The notes under the pieces were generated by a model. That model was not told where the DNA came from, made no database searches, and was given only the letters and a program-made list of their open reading frames with translations. This document shows positions 8,361 to 16,740 of a stretch of 64,000 nt of DNA, one piece after another. The first letter of the stretch is position 1; each line of letters starts with the position of its first letter. The DNA comes from Bacteroidota bacterium (GTDB lineage: Bacteria > Bacteroidota > Bacteroidia > UKL13-3): NCBI GenBank assembly GCA_947477885.1, contig CANJUD010000002.1:186001-250000 (forward strand), in the 5' to 3' direction. The translations under genes were made by a program, and so were the position numbers.

Positions 8361-9584
8361 TTTAGAATAATATTGGTTAAGAAATTTCACAATAGAAAAA
8401 CCAACTTCTTTACCTAAATTTACTGGAACTGCATTTCCAATTTGTTTGTATTGTTGAGCCATTGAACCTTCAAATTCCCAATCATCTGGAAAAGTTTGAA
8501 TGCGTGCATATTCACGAACAGTAAATGGGCGGGTTTCCTCAGGGTGACATCTTTCTGTCTGTTTTTGAGCAGGACTGCATGTCAATGTTAAACAGGGTTC
8601 ATCCCAACCTATCCTTCTTGCAATGCCCGTTTTCCCACCACCCAAATAAAAACTTCCGCCCATAAATTCTTTTTGAATTTTTAATGGTAAATCACGCCAA
8701 TATCCCTTTTGAGGAACCATGTCTAAAACTACCTTCTTACTCTGGGGATATGTTGCTCCTTCTGATTTTGGGACATTGCTATTATATAATTCACCTTTTT
8801 TTAGTGCATCCTTCAAGTTATAAATTTTCTTATATGGTTTTGGATATTCATAAATTGCATTTATATCTTTTCTAATACCGACTAAAATCAATCTTTCTCT
8901 TTTTTGTGGTACTTTATAATTTATAGCTTTTAAAACCTGTACAGGGACAACATTGTATCCAATCTCATCTAAAATTGAAATCATCCCTTGCAATGTTTTT
9001 CCATTTTCGTGACTCAATAAACCACGAACATTTTCACCAATACAAATTGGAGGATTTACTTCTTTTACAACTCTTGCAAACTCATAAAAAAGTGTTCCTC
9101 TAGCATCTGCTAATCCTAGTTTTTTTCCTGCATAACTAAAAGCCTGACAAGGGAAACCACCTGTTACAACATCTACCTTATTATAATATTTCTTAAAATC
9201 AAATGCCTTAATATCTCCTTCTAAAACTTCCCAGTTTGGACGATTTTTCCTTAATGTTTCACAAGCCCATTTATCTATTTCATTCAATGCTACACATTTC
9301 AATCCAGCTTTTTCCATTCCAACTGCTAAACCACCTGCTCCAGCAAATAATTCTAGTACTTTATATTCATTATCGGGTTCTACGTAATTTGATTCGATCT
9401 CTTGTATATTATTAGATAGAAAGTCCGCAAAAAGTGTTTCTACCTCTTTTCTTCTATAAACTCTATAATTGCTTATAGGTTCTCTTACAGCTAATAATTT
9501 ACCCTCTCTATCCCACCTTCTAAGGGTTTCTTTACTTTTACCAATCAATTCAGATGCTTCTGTGAGCGTTAAATATTTTTTCAT
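8346..9584 (-). CDS. DNA (cytosine-5-)-methyltransferase with N-terminal HTH domain
   Basis: 412 residues. Residues 1-55 form a MerR/excisionase-type helix-turn-helix (LTLTEASELIGKSKETLRRW). The C5 methyltransferase follows (from about 75): motif I ELFAGAGG, motif IV GGFPCQAFS with the catalytic Cys, motif VI GENVRGL, motif VIII PQKRERLILVG, and motif X near the C-terminus (QIGNAVPVNLG). It protects host DNA from the converging endonuclease. The fused HTH suggests that the enzyme also binds its own control region: three TAACC half-sites lie over the promoter and start codon (9584-9615). The 3' ends of the two genes overlap, so antisense transcription may add another layer of control. Confidence 0.96.
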   Translation of the reverse strand: MKKYLTLTEASELIGKSKETLRRWDREGKLLAVREPISNYRVYRRKEVETLFADFLSNNIQEIESNYVEPDNEYKVLELFAGAGGLAVGMEKAGLKCVALNEIDKWACETLRKNRPNWEVLEGDIKAFDFKKYYNKVDVVTGGFPCQAFSYAGKKLGLADARGTLFYEFARVVKEVNPPICIGENVRGLLSHENGKTLQGMISILDEIGYNVVPVQVLKAINYKVPQKRERLILVGIRKDINAIYEYPKPYKKIYNLKDALKKGELYNSNVPKSEGATYPQSKKVVLDMVPQKGYWRDLPLKIQKEFMGGSFYLGGGKTGIARRIGWDEPCLTLTCSPAQKQTERCHPEETRPFTVREYARIQTFPDDWEFEGSMAQQYKQIGNAVPVNLGKEVGFSIVKFLNQYYSKLKFK

Positions 9585-9615
9585 AACCTAGTCGTTTAAC
9601 CTTATACAATGGTTA
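9584..9615. promoter_or_regulatory. Triple TAACC motif, candidate operator of the methyltransferase gene
   Basis: TAACC occurs at 9584-9588 and 9597-9601 and as its complement GGTTA at 9611-9615. Centres are 13 and 14 bp apart. The array covers the start codon edge, the leader and the edge of the -7 box. Confidence 0.4.
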
Positions 9616-9623
9616 CAAACTTA
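9616..9623 (-). promoter_or_regulatory. -7 promoter element of the methyltransferase gene
   Basis: Reads TAAGTTTG on the minus strand (TAnnTTTG). No -33 TTTG at the usual distance. It predicts a leader of about 25 bases. Confidence 0.45.
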
Positions 9624-9755
9624 TGGCAATAAATTATAAGAATAATCAGATTTAAAAAAAACATATGATAAAGATATTTACACTGCTGTGTTAATAAAAT
9701 TATACAATATATTTTGCATACCGAATATGCAATATTTCGAGAAAATATCTAAAAG

Positions 9756-10550
9756 CTAAACCGCCACCTTCCCCTTAATCGCCGGCCATGGGTCATAATT
9801 CTCCAAAGTAAAATCATCATATACAAAATCGAAAACTGATTTTACATCGGGATTTAGTTTCATTATTGGATAAGCACGAGGCTCACGACTCAACTGCAGT
9901 TCCACTTGTTCGAAATGATTGGTATATATATGTGCGTCGCCAAGTGTATGTATAAAGTCTCCGGGTTTTAGATTGCATTCTTGTGCCACCATTAAAGTTA
10001 ATAATGCATAAGAAGCTATATTAAATGGAACGCCCAAAAATAAATCAGCACTGCGTTGGTATAATTGGCAACTTAGTTTTCCATCGGCTACATAGAACTG
10101 GAAAAATGCATGACAGGGCATTAAAGCCATGTGCGGCAAATCGGCCACATTCCATGCACTTACTATCATACGTCGGCTATCGGGATTGGTTTTTAATTGT
10201 TGTAATATATCGCTTACTTGGTCTATATGTTTTCCATCGGGAGCTGGCCAACTGCGCCACTGGTAGCCGTATACAGGACCAAGCTCTCCTTTTTCATCGG
10301 CCCATTCGTCCCATATAGTTACGCCATTTTCTTTTAAATATTTTGTATTGGTCTCCCCTTTTAAGAACCATAATAGTTCATGTATAATAGATTTTAAATG
10401 TACTTTTTTGGTAGTTACCATCGGGAAACCTTCACTCAAATCAAACCGCATCTGATATCCAAAAACTGATTTGGTTCCTGTACCTGTACGGTCACTTTTT
10501 AGGGTACCATTATTATATACATGTTTTAGTAATTCCTCGTATTGATTCAT
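9756..10550 (-). CDS. thyA: Thymidylate synthase ThyA
   Basis: Converts dUMP to dTMP with methylene-tetrahydrofolate in the cytoplasm. It has 264 residues, the same as the E. coli enzyme, and the catalytic cysteine sits at the same number (C146 in [10 protein letters not shown]). The dUMP-binding [14 protein letters not shown] block and the folate-binding C-terminus (ending KVAV) are intact. No dihydrofolate reductase gene is adjacent; the gene stands alone between the methyltransferase and ettA. The 85-bp upstream gap holds a dispersed inverted repeat. Confidence 0.98.
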   Translation of the reverse strand: MNQYEELLKHVYNNGTLKSDRTGTGTKSVFGYQMRFDLSEGFPMVTTKKVHLKSIIHELLWFLKGETNTKYLKENGVTIWDEWADEKGELGPVYGYQWRSWPAPDGKHIDQVSDILQQLKTNPDSRRMIVSAWNVADLPHMALMPCHAFFQFYVADGKLSCQLYQRSADLFLGVPFNIASYALLTLMVAQECNLKPGDFIHTLGDAHIYTNHFEQVELQLSREPRAYPIMKLNPDVKSVFDFVYDDFTLENYDPWPAIKGKVAV

Positions 10551-10570
10551 TTTATATATTATATGTTTGT

Positions 10571-10621
10571 CACCCTGAGTTTATCGAATGGTATCTATTT
10601 GTCGGTCTTCGATAAACTCAG
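10571..10621. repeat. REP-like inverted repeat, CTGAG family
   Basis: Perfect 14-bp arms, CTGAGTTTATCGAA (10575-10588) and its complement (10608-10621), separated by 19 bp, between ettA and thyA. Related CTGAG...CGAA motifs occur at 23163 and 51811-51855. Confidence 0.8.
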
Positions 10622-10635
10622 ACTGACAAATACAA

Positions 10636-12321
10636 TTATACTACTGGCTTAAACCTGGTTCTATGAGGTGTTACATCGCCTAGTCTTTCTTTTTTGTTTT
10701 CTTCATAGTCAGAATAATTGCCCTCGAAATAATATACTTGTGAGTTCCCTTCAAAAGCCAATATATGTGTTGCTACCCTATCAATAAACCACCTGTCGTG
10801 ACTTATGATAACAACACAACCTGCAAAGTTTTCTATCGCTTCTTCTAGCGAACGAAGTGTATTAATATCTATATCATTTGTGGGCTCGTCCAATAGCAAT
10901 ACATTACCTCCATCTTTCAGTGTCATTGCCAAATGCAAACGGTTACGCTCACCTCCTGATAATACACCTACTAATTTACTTTGGTCGTTTCCATTAAAAT
11001 TGAATTTAGAAAGATATGCTCTCGAATTCATAGTCGTATTTCCTACTACTAAATTATCCAATCCGCCACTCACTACTTCATATACACTTTTGTCTGCAAG
11101 CAATGCTTCGTGACTTTGATCTACATAAGAAATCTTAACAGTTTCTCCTACTTTAAAAGTTCCACTATCTGGTTGTTCAAGTCCCATTATCATACGAAAC
11201 AATGTAGTTTTACCTACACCATTCGGACCTATAATACCCACGATACCGCCTTTTGGCAAACTCAGATTTAAGTTTTCATATAATAGTTTGTTGCCATAAG
11301 CTTTGCTCACATCATGTGCTTCTATAACAACATCTCCAAGTCTTGGTCCCGGTGGAATAAACAGTTCTAATTTTTGTTCTTTGTCTTTTACATCTTCACT
11401 CATCATTCTATCATAAGCTCCAAGACGGGCTTTGCTCTTGGCATGGCGAGCTTTGGGTGCCATGCGTGTCCATTCAAGTTCACGCTCCAAAGTTTTCTGA
11501 CGTTTGCTTTCCGTCTTATCTTCTTGGGCCATGCGTTTGGTTTTTTGATCGAGCCAACTGCTATAGTTTCCTTGCCATGGAATACCTTCTCCCCTATCCA
11601 ATTCCAATATCCAACCTGCAACATTATCTAAGAAATATCTATCATGCGTTACTGCTATAACAGTTCCTTTATATGTTTTCAAAAATGTCTCTAACCATTC
11701 CACACTTTCAGCATCCAAGTGGTTGGTAGGCTCATCCAATAACAATATATCGGGCTGACTCAATAACAAGCGGCAAAGAGCCACACGACGACGTTCTCCA
11801 CCTGATAATACATTCACCATTTGATCAGCATCGGGACAACGCAAAGCGTCCATGGCCTTATCTAGTTTGGTGTCTAATTCCCAGGCATCATAGGCATCAA
11901 TTTTATCCTGCAATTCACCTTGGCGGTTGAGATATTTCTCCATCACATCTGCATTTTCATATACTTCAGGAGTGCCTAGTTTTTCATTGATATCATTATA
12001 TTCATCCAACACATCTGTGATATGTTTCACGCCTTCGCTCACAACTTCTTTCACCGTTTTGGTTGGATCTAAATCTGGCTCTTGAGCTAAATATCCAATT
12101 TTAAAATCTTGATTGAATACTACTTCCCCATTATAGTTTTTATCAATGCCTGCAATAATCTTGAGCAGACTTGATTTACCTGAGCCATTCAGACCCAGTA
12201 CGCCAATTTTGGCACCATAGAAAAAGGAAAGATAAATGTCTTTAAGAACTTGTTTATTAGGCGGGTAAGTCTTGCTCACCTTCGCCATCGAGAATATAAT
12301 TTTGTGTGGTTCGTTACTCAT
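10636..12321 (-). CDS. ettA: Energy-dependent translational throttle protein EttA (ABC-F)
   Basis: 561-residue cytosolic ABC-F ATPase with no membrane segments; EttA binds the ribosomal E-site and gates entry into elongation according to ADP/ATP. The two ATPase cassettes each have Walker A (GLNGSGKSS near residue 41; GPNGVGKTT near 360), a LSGGER signature and Walker B (ILLLDEPTNHLD; VLLLDEPTNDID). The arm insertion in the first cassette and the inter-domain linker with basic helix (WTRMAPKARHAKSKAR) are typical of EttA rather than Uup. A minus-strand -7 box (12344-12351) lies just upstream. Confidence 0.96.
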   Translation of the reverse strand: MSNEPHKIIFSMAKVSKTYPPNKQVLKDIYLSFFYGAKIGVLGLNGSGKSSLLKIIAGIDKNYNGEVVFNQDFKIGYLAQEPDLDPTKTVKEVVSEGVKHITDVLDEYNDINEKLGTPEVYENADVMEKYLNRQGELQDKIDAYDAWELDTKLDKAMDALRCPDADQMVNVLSGGERRRVALCRLLLSQPDILLLDEPTNHLDAESVEWLETFLKTYKGTVIAVTHDRYFLDNVAGWILELDRGEGIPWQGNYSSWLDQKTKRMAQEDKTESKRQKTLERELEWTRMAPKARHAKSKARLGAYDRMMSEDVKDKEQKLELFIPPGPRLGDVVIEAHDVSKAYGNKLLYENLNLSLPKGGIVGIIGPNGVGKTTLFRMIMGLEQPDSGTFKVGETVKISYVDQSHEALLADKSVYEVVSGGLDNLVVGNTTMNSRAYLSKFNFNGNDQSKLVGVLSGGERNRLHLAMTLKDGGNVLLLDEPTNDIDINTLRSLEEAIENFAGCVVIISHDRWFIDRVATHILAFEGNSQVYYFEGNYSDYEENKKERLGDVTPHRTRFKPVV

Positions 12322-12343
12322 GTTTTTGGTTTTGATTGAAGGG

Positions 12344-12351
12344 CAAAGTTA
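12344..12351 (-). promoter_or_regulatory. -7 promoter element of ettA
   Basis: Reads TAACTTTG on the minus strand (TAnnTTTG), about 23 bases upstream of the ettA ATG. The nearest upstream TTTG has a 25-bp spacer, so only the -7 half is convincing. Confidence 0.45.
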
Positions 12352-12455
12352 ATTGAAAGCTTGTATTGTTTGTGACCAAATTTTAAGTTTTTACAGCATA
12401 ATATCTTATCAAGATAATGAAACCTCGAAACTTAAATTTGTATAATATAATAAAA

Positions 12456-13100
12456 CTATATATTCTTCAACTCCGCAATCACCTCCAAAGGACTGCTTGA
12501 AGAAAACACAAAATTCCCTGCAACCAATGCATCTGCCCCAGCCTGCTTGATTTTGGGAGCATTTTGTATATTCACACCACCATCAATTTCTATAATAGCT
12601 TTCGATGATTTCTGCAGTATCATATCTTTTAATCTCGATACTTTATCATAGGTATTTTCGATAAATTTTTGCCCGCCAAAACCTGGATTTACACTCATCA
12701 AACATATCAAATCTATATCAGCAATTATATCATATAATCCACTAATACTTGTGTGCGGATTTATTGCCACTCCTGCTTTCATTCCTAGTTCTTTAATCGC
12801 CTGAACCGTGCGGTGCAAATGGTGACACGCTTCTATATGTACAGATAAATTATCTGCTCCCGCATTTTTAAAAGCTTGTAAATATCTGTCGGGATCTACT
12901 ATCATTAAATGTACATCAAGTGGTTTTGTGCTGTGCTTTTTTATTGCTTGTATTACTGGAATTCCAAATGATATATTGGGCACAAACATGCCATCCATTA
13001 CATCCACATGAATCCAATCGGCAACACTGCCATTGAGCATTTCAGTTTCTTTTTGCAAGTTTGCAAAATCAGCGGCGAGGATGGAAGGAGCGATTAACAT
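12456..13100 (-). CDS. rpe: Ribulose-phosphate 3-epimerase
   Basis: Interconverts ribulose-5-phosphate and xylulose-5-phosphate in the pentose phosphate pathway. 214-residue TIM barrel. Metal and catalytic residues are visible: HVDVMDG (His and Asp near 32-36), DVHLMIVDP (His near 63) and EIDGGV (Asp near 173). The phosphate-binding GGQKF and loop AGNFVF at the C-terminus are intact. The gene stands alone; repeats fill the 210 bp upstream. Confidence 0.97.
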   Translation of the reverse strand: MLIAPSILAADFANLQKETEMLNGSVADWIHVDVMDGMFVPNISFGIPVIQAIKKHSTKPLDVHLMIVDPDRYLQAFKNAGADNLSVHIEACHHLHRTVQAIKELGMKAGVAINPHTSISGLYDIIADIDLICLMSVNPGFGGQKFIENTYDKVSRLKDMILQKSSKAIIEIDGGVNIQNAPKIKQAGADALVAGNFVFSSSSPLEVIAELKNI

Positions 13101-13102
13101 TG

Positions 13103-13132
13103 AATGATTTGATGAGGTTTGATTGAATGATT
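13103..13132. repeat. 30-bp dispersed direct repeat, copy 2
   Basis: Identical to 5591-5620. It sits directly upstream of the rpe start codon (minus-strand gene, ATG at 13100), within a repeat-rich 210-bp gap that also holds GTTGTCTGTTGTC-like short tandem words and a GGTTGGTG-type hairpin remnant. Confidence 0.85.
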
Positions 13133-13310
13133 TATTTGTTGTCGGTTATCTGTTGTCTGTTGTCTACACATGCCTTTGGCTGTGTGTTTTCACCAACCAC
13201 TAACGTGAGCATATGGTTGTCGGTTTTATAGCTGCCGCATGGACACATAACTATTGGATTATATATATGACCAAAATATTCATCATTTATAATTCATAAT
13301 TTATCATTAT

Positions 13311-15476
13311 TTATTGTCCCAGTTCTTGCAAAAGATTATCCGCATGTGCTACTTTTTTCAAAACCCAACATACATATCTTATATCACATCCAACTGAGCG
13401 GCTGTAGTTTTCGTTCCATGCATAATCATTTATAGTGGCAGTATATGCACGGTCGAAGTTTACACCTACTAATTCTCCATAAGCATTGAGCACAGGGCTT
13501 CCGCTGTTTCCTCCGGTAGTATCCATATTATATAAAAAATCAACAGGCAAATCTCCCAAATTAATATCCATATATTTATCGAAATCTTTTGCTTCATATA
13601 ATTGCTGATAACTTGCAGGCATTACAAAAGTGGTATTATCACATTTTTCTATAATACCTTTTAGTGTGGTGAAGGGTTTATCATACTCACCGTCGTTGGG
13701 TTTATATCCACGTACATATCCGTAAGTAAAACGCAAAGTTATGTTTGCATCGGGCGTGAAATTTTGTTTTTTCCAATACATTTTTATCTCCACATATTTT
13801 GAGAGTAACAAGTTCAAAGCCGCGTCCTGCTGAATTCTACGGGCATCCAACTCAATATAAAAATCAAATATTACTTTGGACAAACGTTGCAAATCATCGA
13901 ATTTTTTAAACACTTTTGTAGGATTAGTTGCCAATAAAGTATCTATATTTTTGGGGTCATTCAGATAACTATTTTCTATAATATTACGCACAAAATTACC
14001 AATGGCTTTTCGTGGATTTGGATCATTTACTATGGCACCATTTCCAGCAAACATATTCACCAATCTTCTATCAAAACAATCGGTGAACATCATAGTGAGC
14101 CAACCTTTATCGAACTCCAAACTCCTTTGCCCATAGGCACCTCTAATTTCGGAACGGATTGTTGTTGCATTTGAAATAACCGCTTCTTCCCATTTCGTTT
14201 TCATTAGAGCTTGGTTCTCTTTTCTATACCTGTTTAATATCATCGATGCTCTGAAAATTCCAGGCGTATTCATCAGTTGTGTGAGCCATAAAAACTTATC
14301 TGCATCAGCCATTTTATCAATATATATTTTATCAATATCACGTAATAAATTACCATACTGTTCCATGAGTAATGGGTCACTTTCTATAAAGGTTTGCATC
14401 GCTGTTTCTTCATCTATCTTATTTTGCAAAAGCCCGATGCGTCTGAATCCCTGTAATTTTCCTTTATAGTTTTTGGTAACATTGGCAAGTTGTTTTACGC
14501 GGCTACTATATGCCAACTCTACATTCTTATTACCTTTGCCTAACTCTTCCATCTTTGCAATTTGCCAATCATATACTTTCGATATAAAAGGTAATTGATG
14601 GTCTTGGTGATATTCGAAAAATTGTGAAGGCTGATGTCTATAGGTTCGCCCGGGATAACCCAAAATAAATACAAAATCATTTTCTTTAAGTGTACTTGCA
14701 TTTATTTTAAAATGTTTGGCAGGTTTATAAGGAACATTACTTGGTGAGTATGCGGCTGCACTTCCATCGGGAGCAACGTATGCGCGCACAAACGAGAAAT
14801 CGCCTGAATGACGCGGCCATACCCAGTTATCTGTTTCGCCTCCATACTCGCCCACACTGCGAGGAGGCACATACACCAAACGCACATCTTTAATGGTTTT
14901 ATAGCGGAACAACACATATTGTTTACCTGTAAACATTTCCGACATTTCGCATAATAACCCTGGATTATTTTCGCGTTCTTTTAATTCAATTTGTTTAATT
15001 TTTTCATTAATGGTTTTGATACGAACAACTGGGTCACTTATTTTATTTGCATCTTGCAATACATCTGTAGACACATCCTGATAAGAAACTGTAATTTTCA
15101 CAGGTAAATCAACCGACCTTTCTTCCTCGTGGGTGCTGGCTTTAAAACCATTAGTTATATAATCGTGAGCCGAATCGCTAATAGAAGCTGCAGCCCCAAA
15201 TGCACAATGGTGGTTGGTAATAATAAGTCCATCGGGCGAAACGAATGAGCCAGTGCAGCCTCCCAAACGAACCACTGCATCAATCAAACTTATGCCATCG
15301 GGATTGTATAATTCTTTTGCTGAAATTTTTAGACCTGCCTTTTGCAAATCCAAACCAGACAGGGACGAGAGCGGGAACATACCTTCTTCCGACTTGTTAG
15401 ATTGTAGGGTAATGGCGAATAAAAGCAACAATAGTAGTTTACTTTTTCTTCTGACAACAACAGATTTCAATTTCAT
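13311..15476 (-). CDS. S46-family dipeptidyl peptidase, DPP11-like
   Basis: Exported peptidase that removes dipeptides from peptide N-termini in the periplasm, feeding amino-acid catabolism. 721 residues with an N-terminal hydrophobic signal (about 13-25). The chymotrypsin-like fold is split by a helical insertion: the catalytic His is in TNHHC (89-90) and the catalytic Ser is S658 in GNSGSP. The residue 18 positions after the Ser decides specificity in this family (Gly in DPP7, Arg673 in DPP11). Here it is Arg (R676, in NFDRAY), so I infer preference for Asp/Glu at P1. A -7 box, TACTTTTG, lies at 15487-15494. Confidence 0.94.
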   Translation of the reverse strand: MKLKSVVVRRKSKLLLLLLFAITLQSNKSEEGMFPLSSLSGLDLQKAGLKISAKELYNPDGISLIDAVVRLGGCTGSFVSPDGLIITNHHCAFGAAASISDSAHDYITNGFKASTHEEERSVDLPVKITVSYQDVSTDVLQDANKISDPVVRIKTINEKIKQIELKERENNPGLLCEMSEMFTGKQYVLFRYKTIKDVRLVYVPPRSVGEYGGETDNWVWPRHSGDFSFVRAYVAPDGSAAAYSPSNVPYKPAKHFKINASTLKENDFVFILGYPGRTYRHQPSQFFEYHQDHQLPFISKVYDWQIAKMEELGKGNKNVELAYSSRVKQLANVTKNYKGKLQGFRRIGLLQNKIDEETAMQTFIESDPLLMEQYGNLLRDIDKIYIDKMADADKFLWLTQLMNTPGIFRASMILNRYRKENQALMKTKWEEAVISNATTIRSEIRGAYGQRSLEFDKGWLTMMFTDCFDRRLVNMFAGNGAIVNDPNPRKAIGNFVRNIIENSYLNDPKNIDTLLATNPTKVFKKFDDLQRLSKVIFDFYIELDARRIQQDAALNLLLSKYVEIKMYWKKQNFTPDANITLRFTYGYVRGYKPNDGEYDKPFTTLKGIIEKCDNTTFVMPASYQQLYEAKDFDKYMDINLGDLPVDFLYNMDTTGGNSGSPVLNAYGELVGVNFDRAYTATINDYAWNENYSRSVGCDIRYVCWVLKKVAHADNLLQELGQ

Positions 15477-15486
15477 AAATGCCTTG

Positions 15487-15494
15487 CAAAAGTA
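15487..15494 (-). promoter_or_regulatory. -7 promoter element of the S46 peptidase gene
   Basis: Reads TACTTTTG on the minus strand (TAnnTTTG), with the predicted start about 5 bases before the ATG. No TTTG at 19-bp spacing. Confidence 0.45.
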
Positions 15495-15508
15495 AGGTGT
15501 AAAGCCCT

Positions 15509-16678
15509 CTAAAGGACTTTTTTCAGCACAGATTCTAGTTTTGTGGAAACCAATTTGTAATCGAACAACGCCAATGCCTGCTGCTTGCCACTCAGTCCCA
15601 TTTGGTCAAATTTATCCACATCATTATATCGTGCTATAATTCCTTCCGAAAGGGCATCAATATTATTCGGAGGTATAATATACAATGCTGAACTTTCGCT
15701 AAAATACAAGGCAACATCACTTACATCTGACGAAATTACGGGATTTCCAGTAGCCATATACTCTCCCAATTTATTAGGAAATCCATAATTTGCATAGGTG
15801 CTGTCAATTCGGTTCATCAACAACAAATCGCATTGCTGCAAATGAACAGGGACTTCATTATACAATAATGGACCTGTTAACGTTACATCGTTCCCAAGGT
15901 CTAGTTTTTTGATTAGCTCTAATATATTTTTAGGGTTTTCGCAATATCCCATCAATTTTAAGGTAATAAAATGATGTTGCTTTTTTGCTTTTGCAAATGC
16001 TTCTATAATCAATAACAACCCATCTTTCACACCAAACGAACCTATATAACCAACGCTACCTTTTACTCTAGGTACGCTTAATTTGAATCGACTTGCATCT
16101 ATTGTATTTGAAAGCAGGTGAACACGATTTGTACCATACCGCTTTATATAATATTGCTGCAGGCGGGTAGAATTGACTGTAATATGTTTGGCAAAAAGGT
16201 GGGAATATCTTTCATCAAATTTATTCAAATAATAAAATATACTTTTTTTATGTTGCCAATATTGCGATGATTTAAGTTCTGTTTGTTCAATCACCAAGGG
16301 TATGGATAGCATGCGAGCTAGCAAATAGATGTGTATATCATAATGTATATCGGGTGAATACAAAAACAGCACATCGATGTTTTTGCGATTTCTAATTAAA
16401 TATAAATTGGTGAGAAAAAACGATTTTAAGGTATCTGAAAATTTCCCAAAATAACTTTTAGGTCGTTTATTGTTTTTGTTAATATATATAAAAGGAGTTC
16501 CTTCATAAATTCCTTCGGTAGCTTTATTAATCCCTGAATCGTTGAAATGCGAAGCCCACATCAGCATCAACTTAGTATTGTTACCTAGTTCCCGCAAGCC
16601 TTTGCACAAATCTTTAATGCGTGAAGTTCCAGCACCACCTTCGGGAAAATCTCCTTGATATATAATTAAAATATTCAA
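15509..16678 (-). CDS. Family 4 glycosyltransferase
   Basis: GT-B-fold glycosyltransferase of about 389 residues, probably for surface polysaccharide. The N-terminal Rossmann part begins NILIIYQGDFPEGGAGTSR, and the C-terminal donor half has GSVGYIGSFGVKDG and the family E-x7-E-type region near PNKLGEYMATGNPVISSD. I chose the TTG at 16678 because it places NILIIYQ directly at the N-terminus; a TTG six codons upstream (16696) is the longer alternative. No ATG is available. It is isolated, between the S46 peptidase and the divergent NFACT gene, so donor and acceptor are unknown. Confidence 0.88.
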   Translation of the reverse strand: MNILIIYQGDFPEGGAGTSRIKDLCKGLRELGNNTKLMLMWASHFNDSGINKATEGIYEGTPFIYINKNNKRPKSYFGKFSDTLKSFFLTNLYLIRNRKNIDVLFLYSPDIHYDIHIYLLARMLSIPLVIEQTELKSSQYWQHKKSIFYYLNKFDERYSHLFAKHITVNSTRLQQYYIKRYGTNRVHLLSNTIDASRFKLSVPRVKGSVGYIGSFGVKDGLLLIIEAFAKAKKQHHFITLKLMGYCENPKNILELIKKLDLGNDVTLTGPLLYNEVPVHLQQCDLLLMNRIDSTYANYGFPNKLGEYMATGNPVISSDVSDVALYFSESSALYIIPPNNIDALSEGIIARYNDVDKFDQMGLSGKQQALALFDYKLVSTKLESVLKKVL

Positions 16679-16727
16679 ATTAAAATAATAGTGCAAATTA
16701 AAAGTGAATAGTCGGGCTAAATAAATT

Positions 16728-16735
16728 TATTTTTG
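16728..16735 (+). promoter_or_regulatory. -7 promoter element of the NFACT gene
   Basis: TATTTTTG (TAnnTTTG) ends 5 bases before the ATG at 16741, which implies a leaderless or almost leaderless message. No -33 TTTG at the usual spacing. Confidence 0.4.
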
Positions 16736-16740
16736 CAAAC

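Noticed and set aside
11374-11631. Small plus-strand gene opposite ettA
   Set aside because: Antisense frames across a conserved ABC-F gene with no signal or family match.
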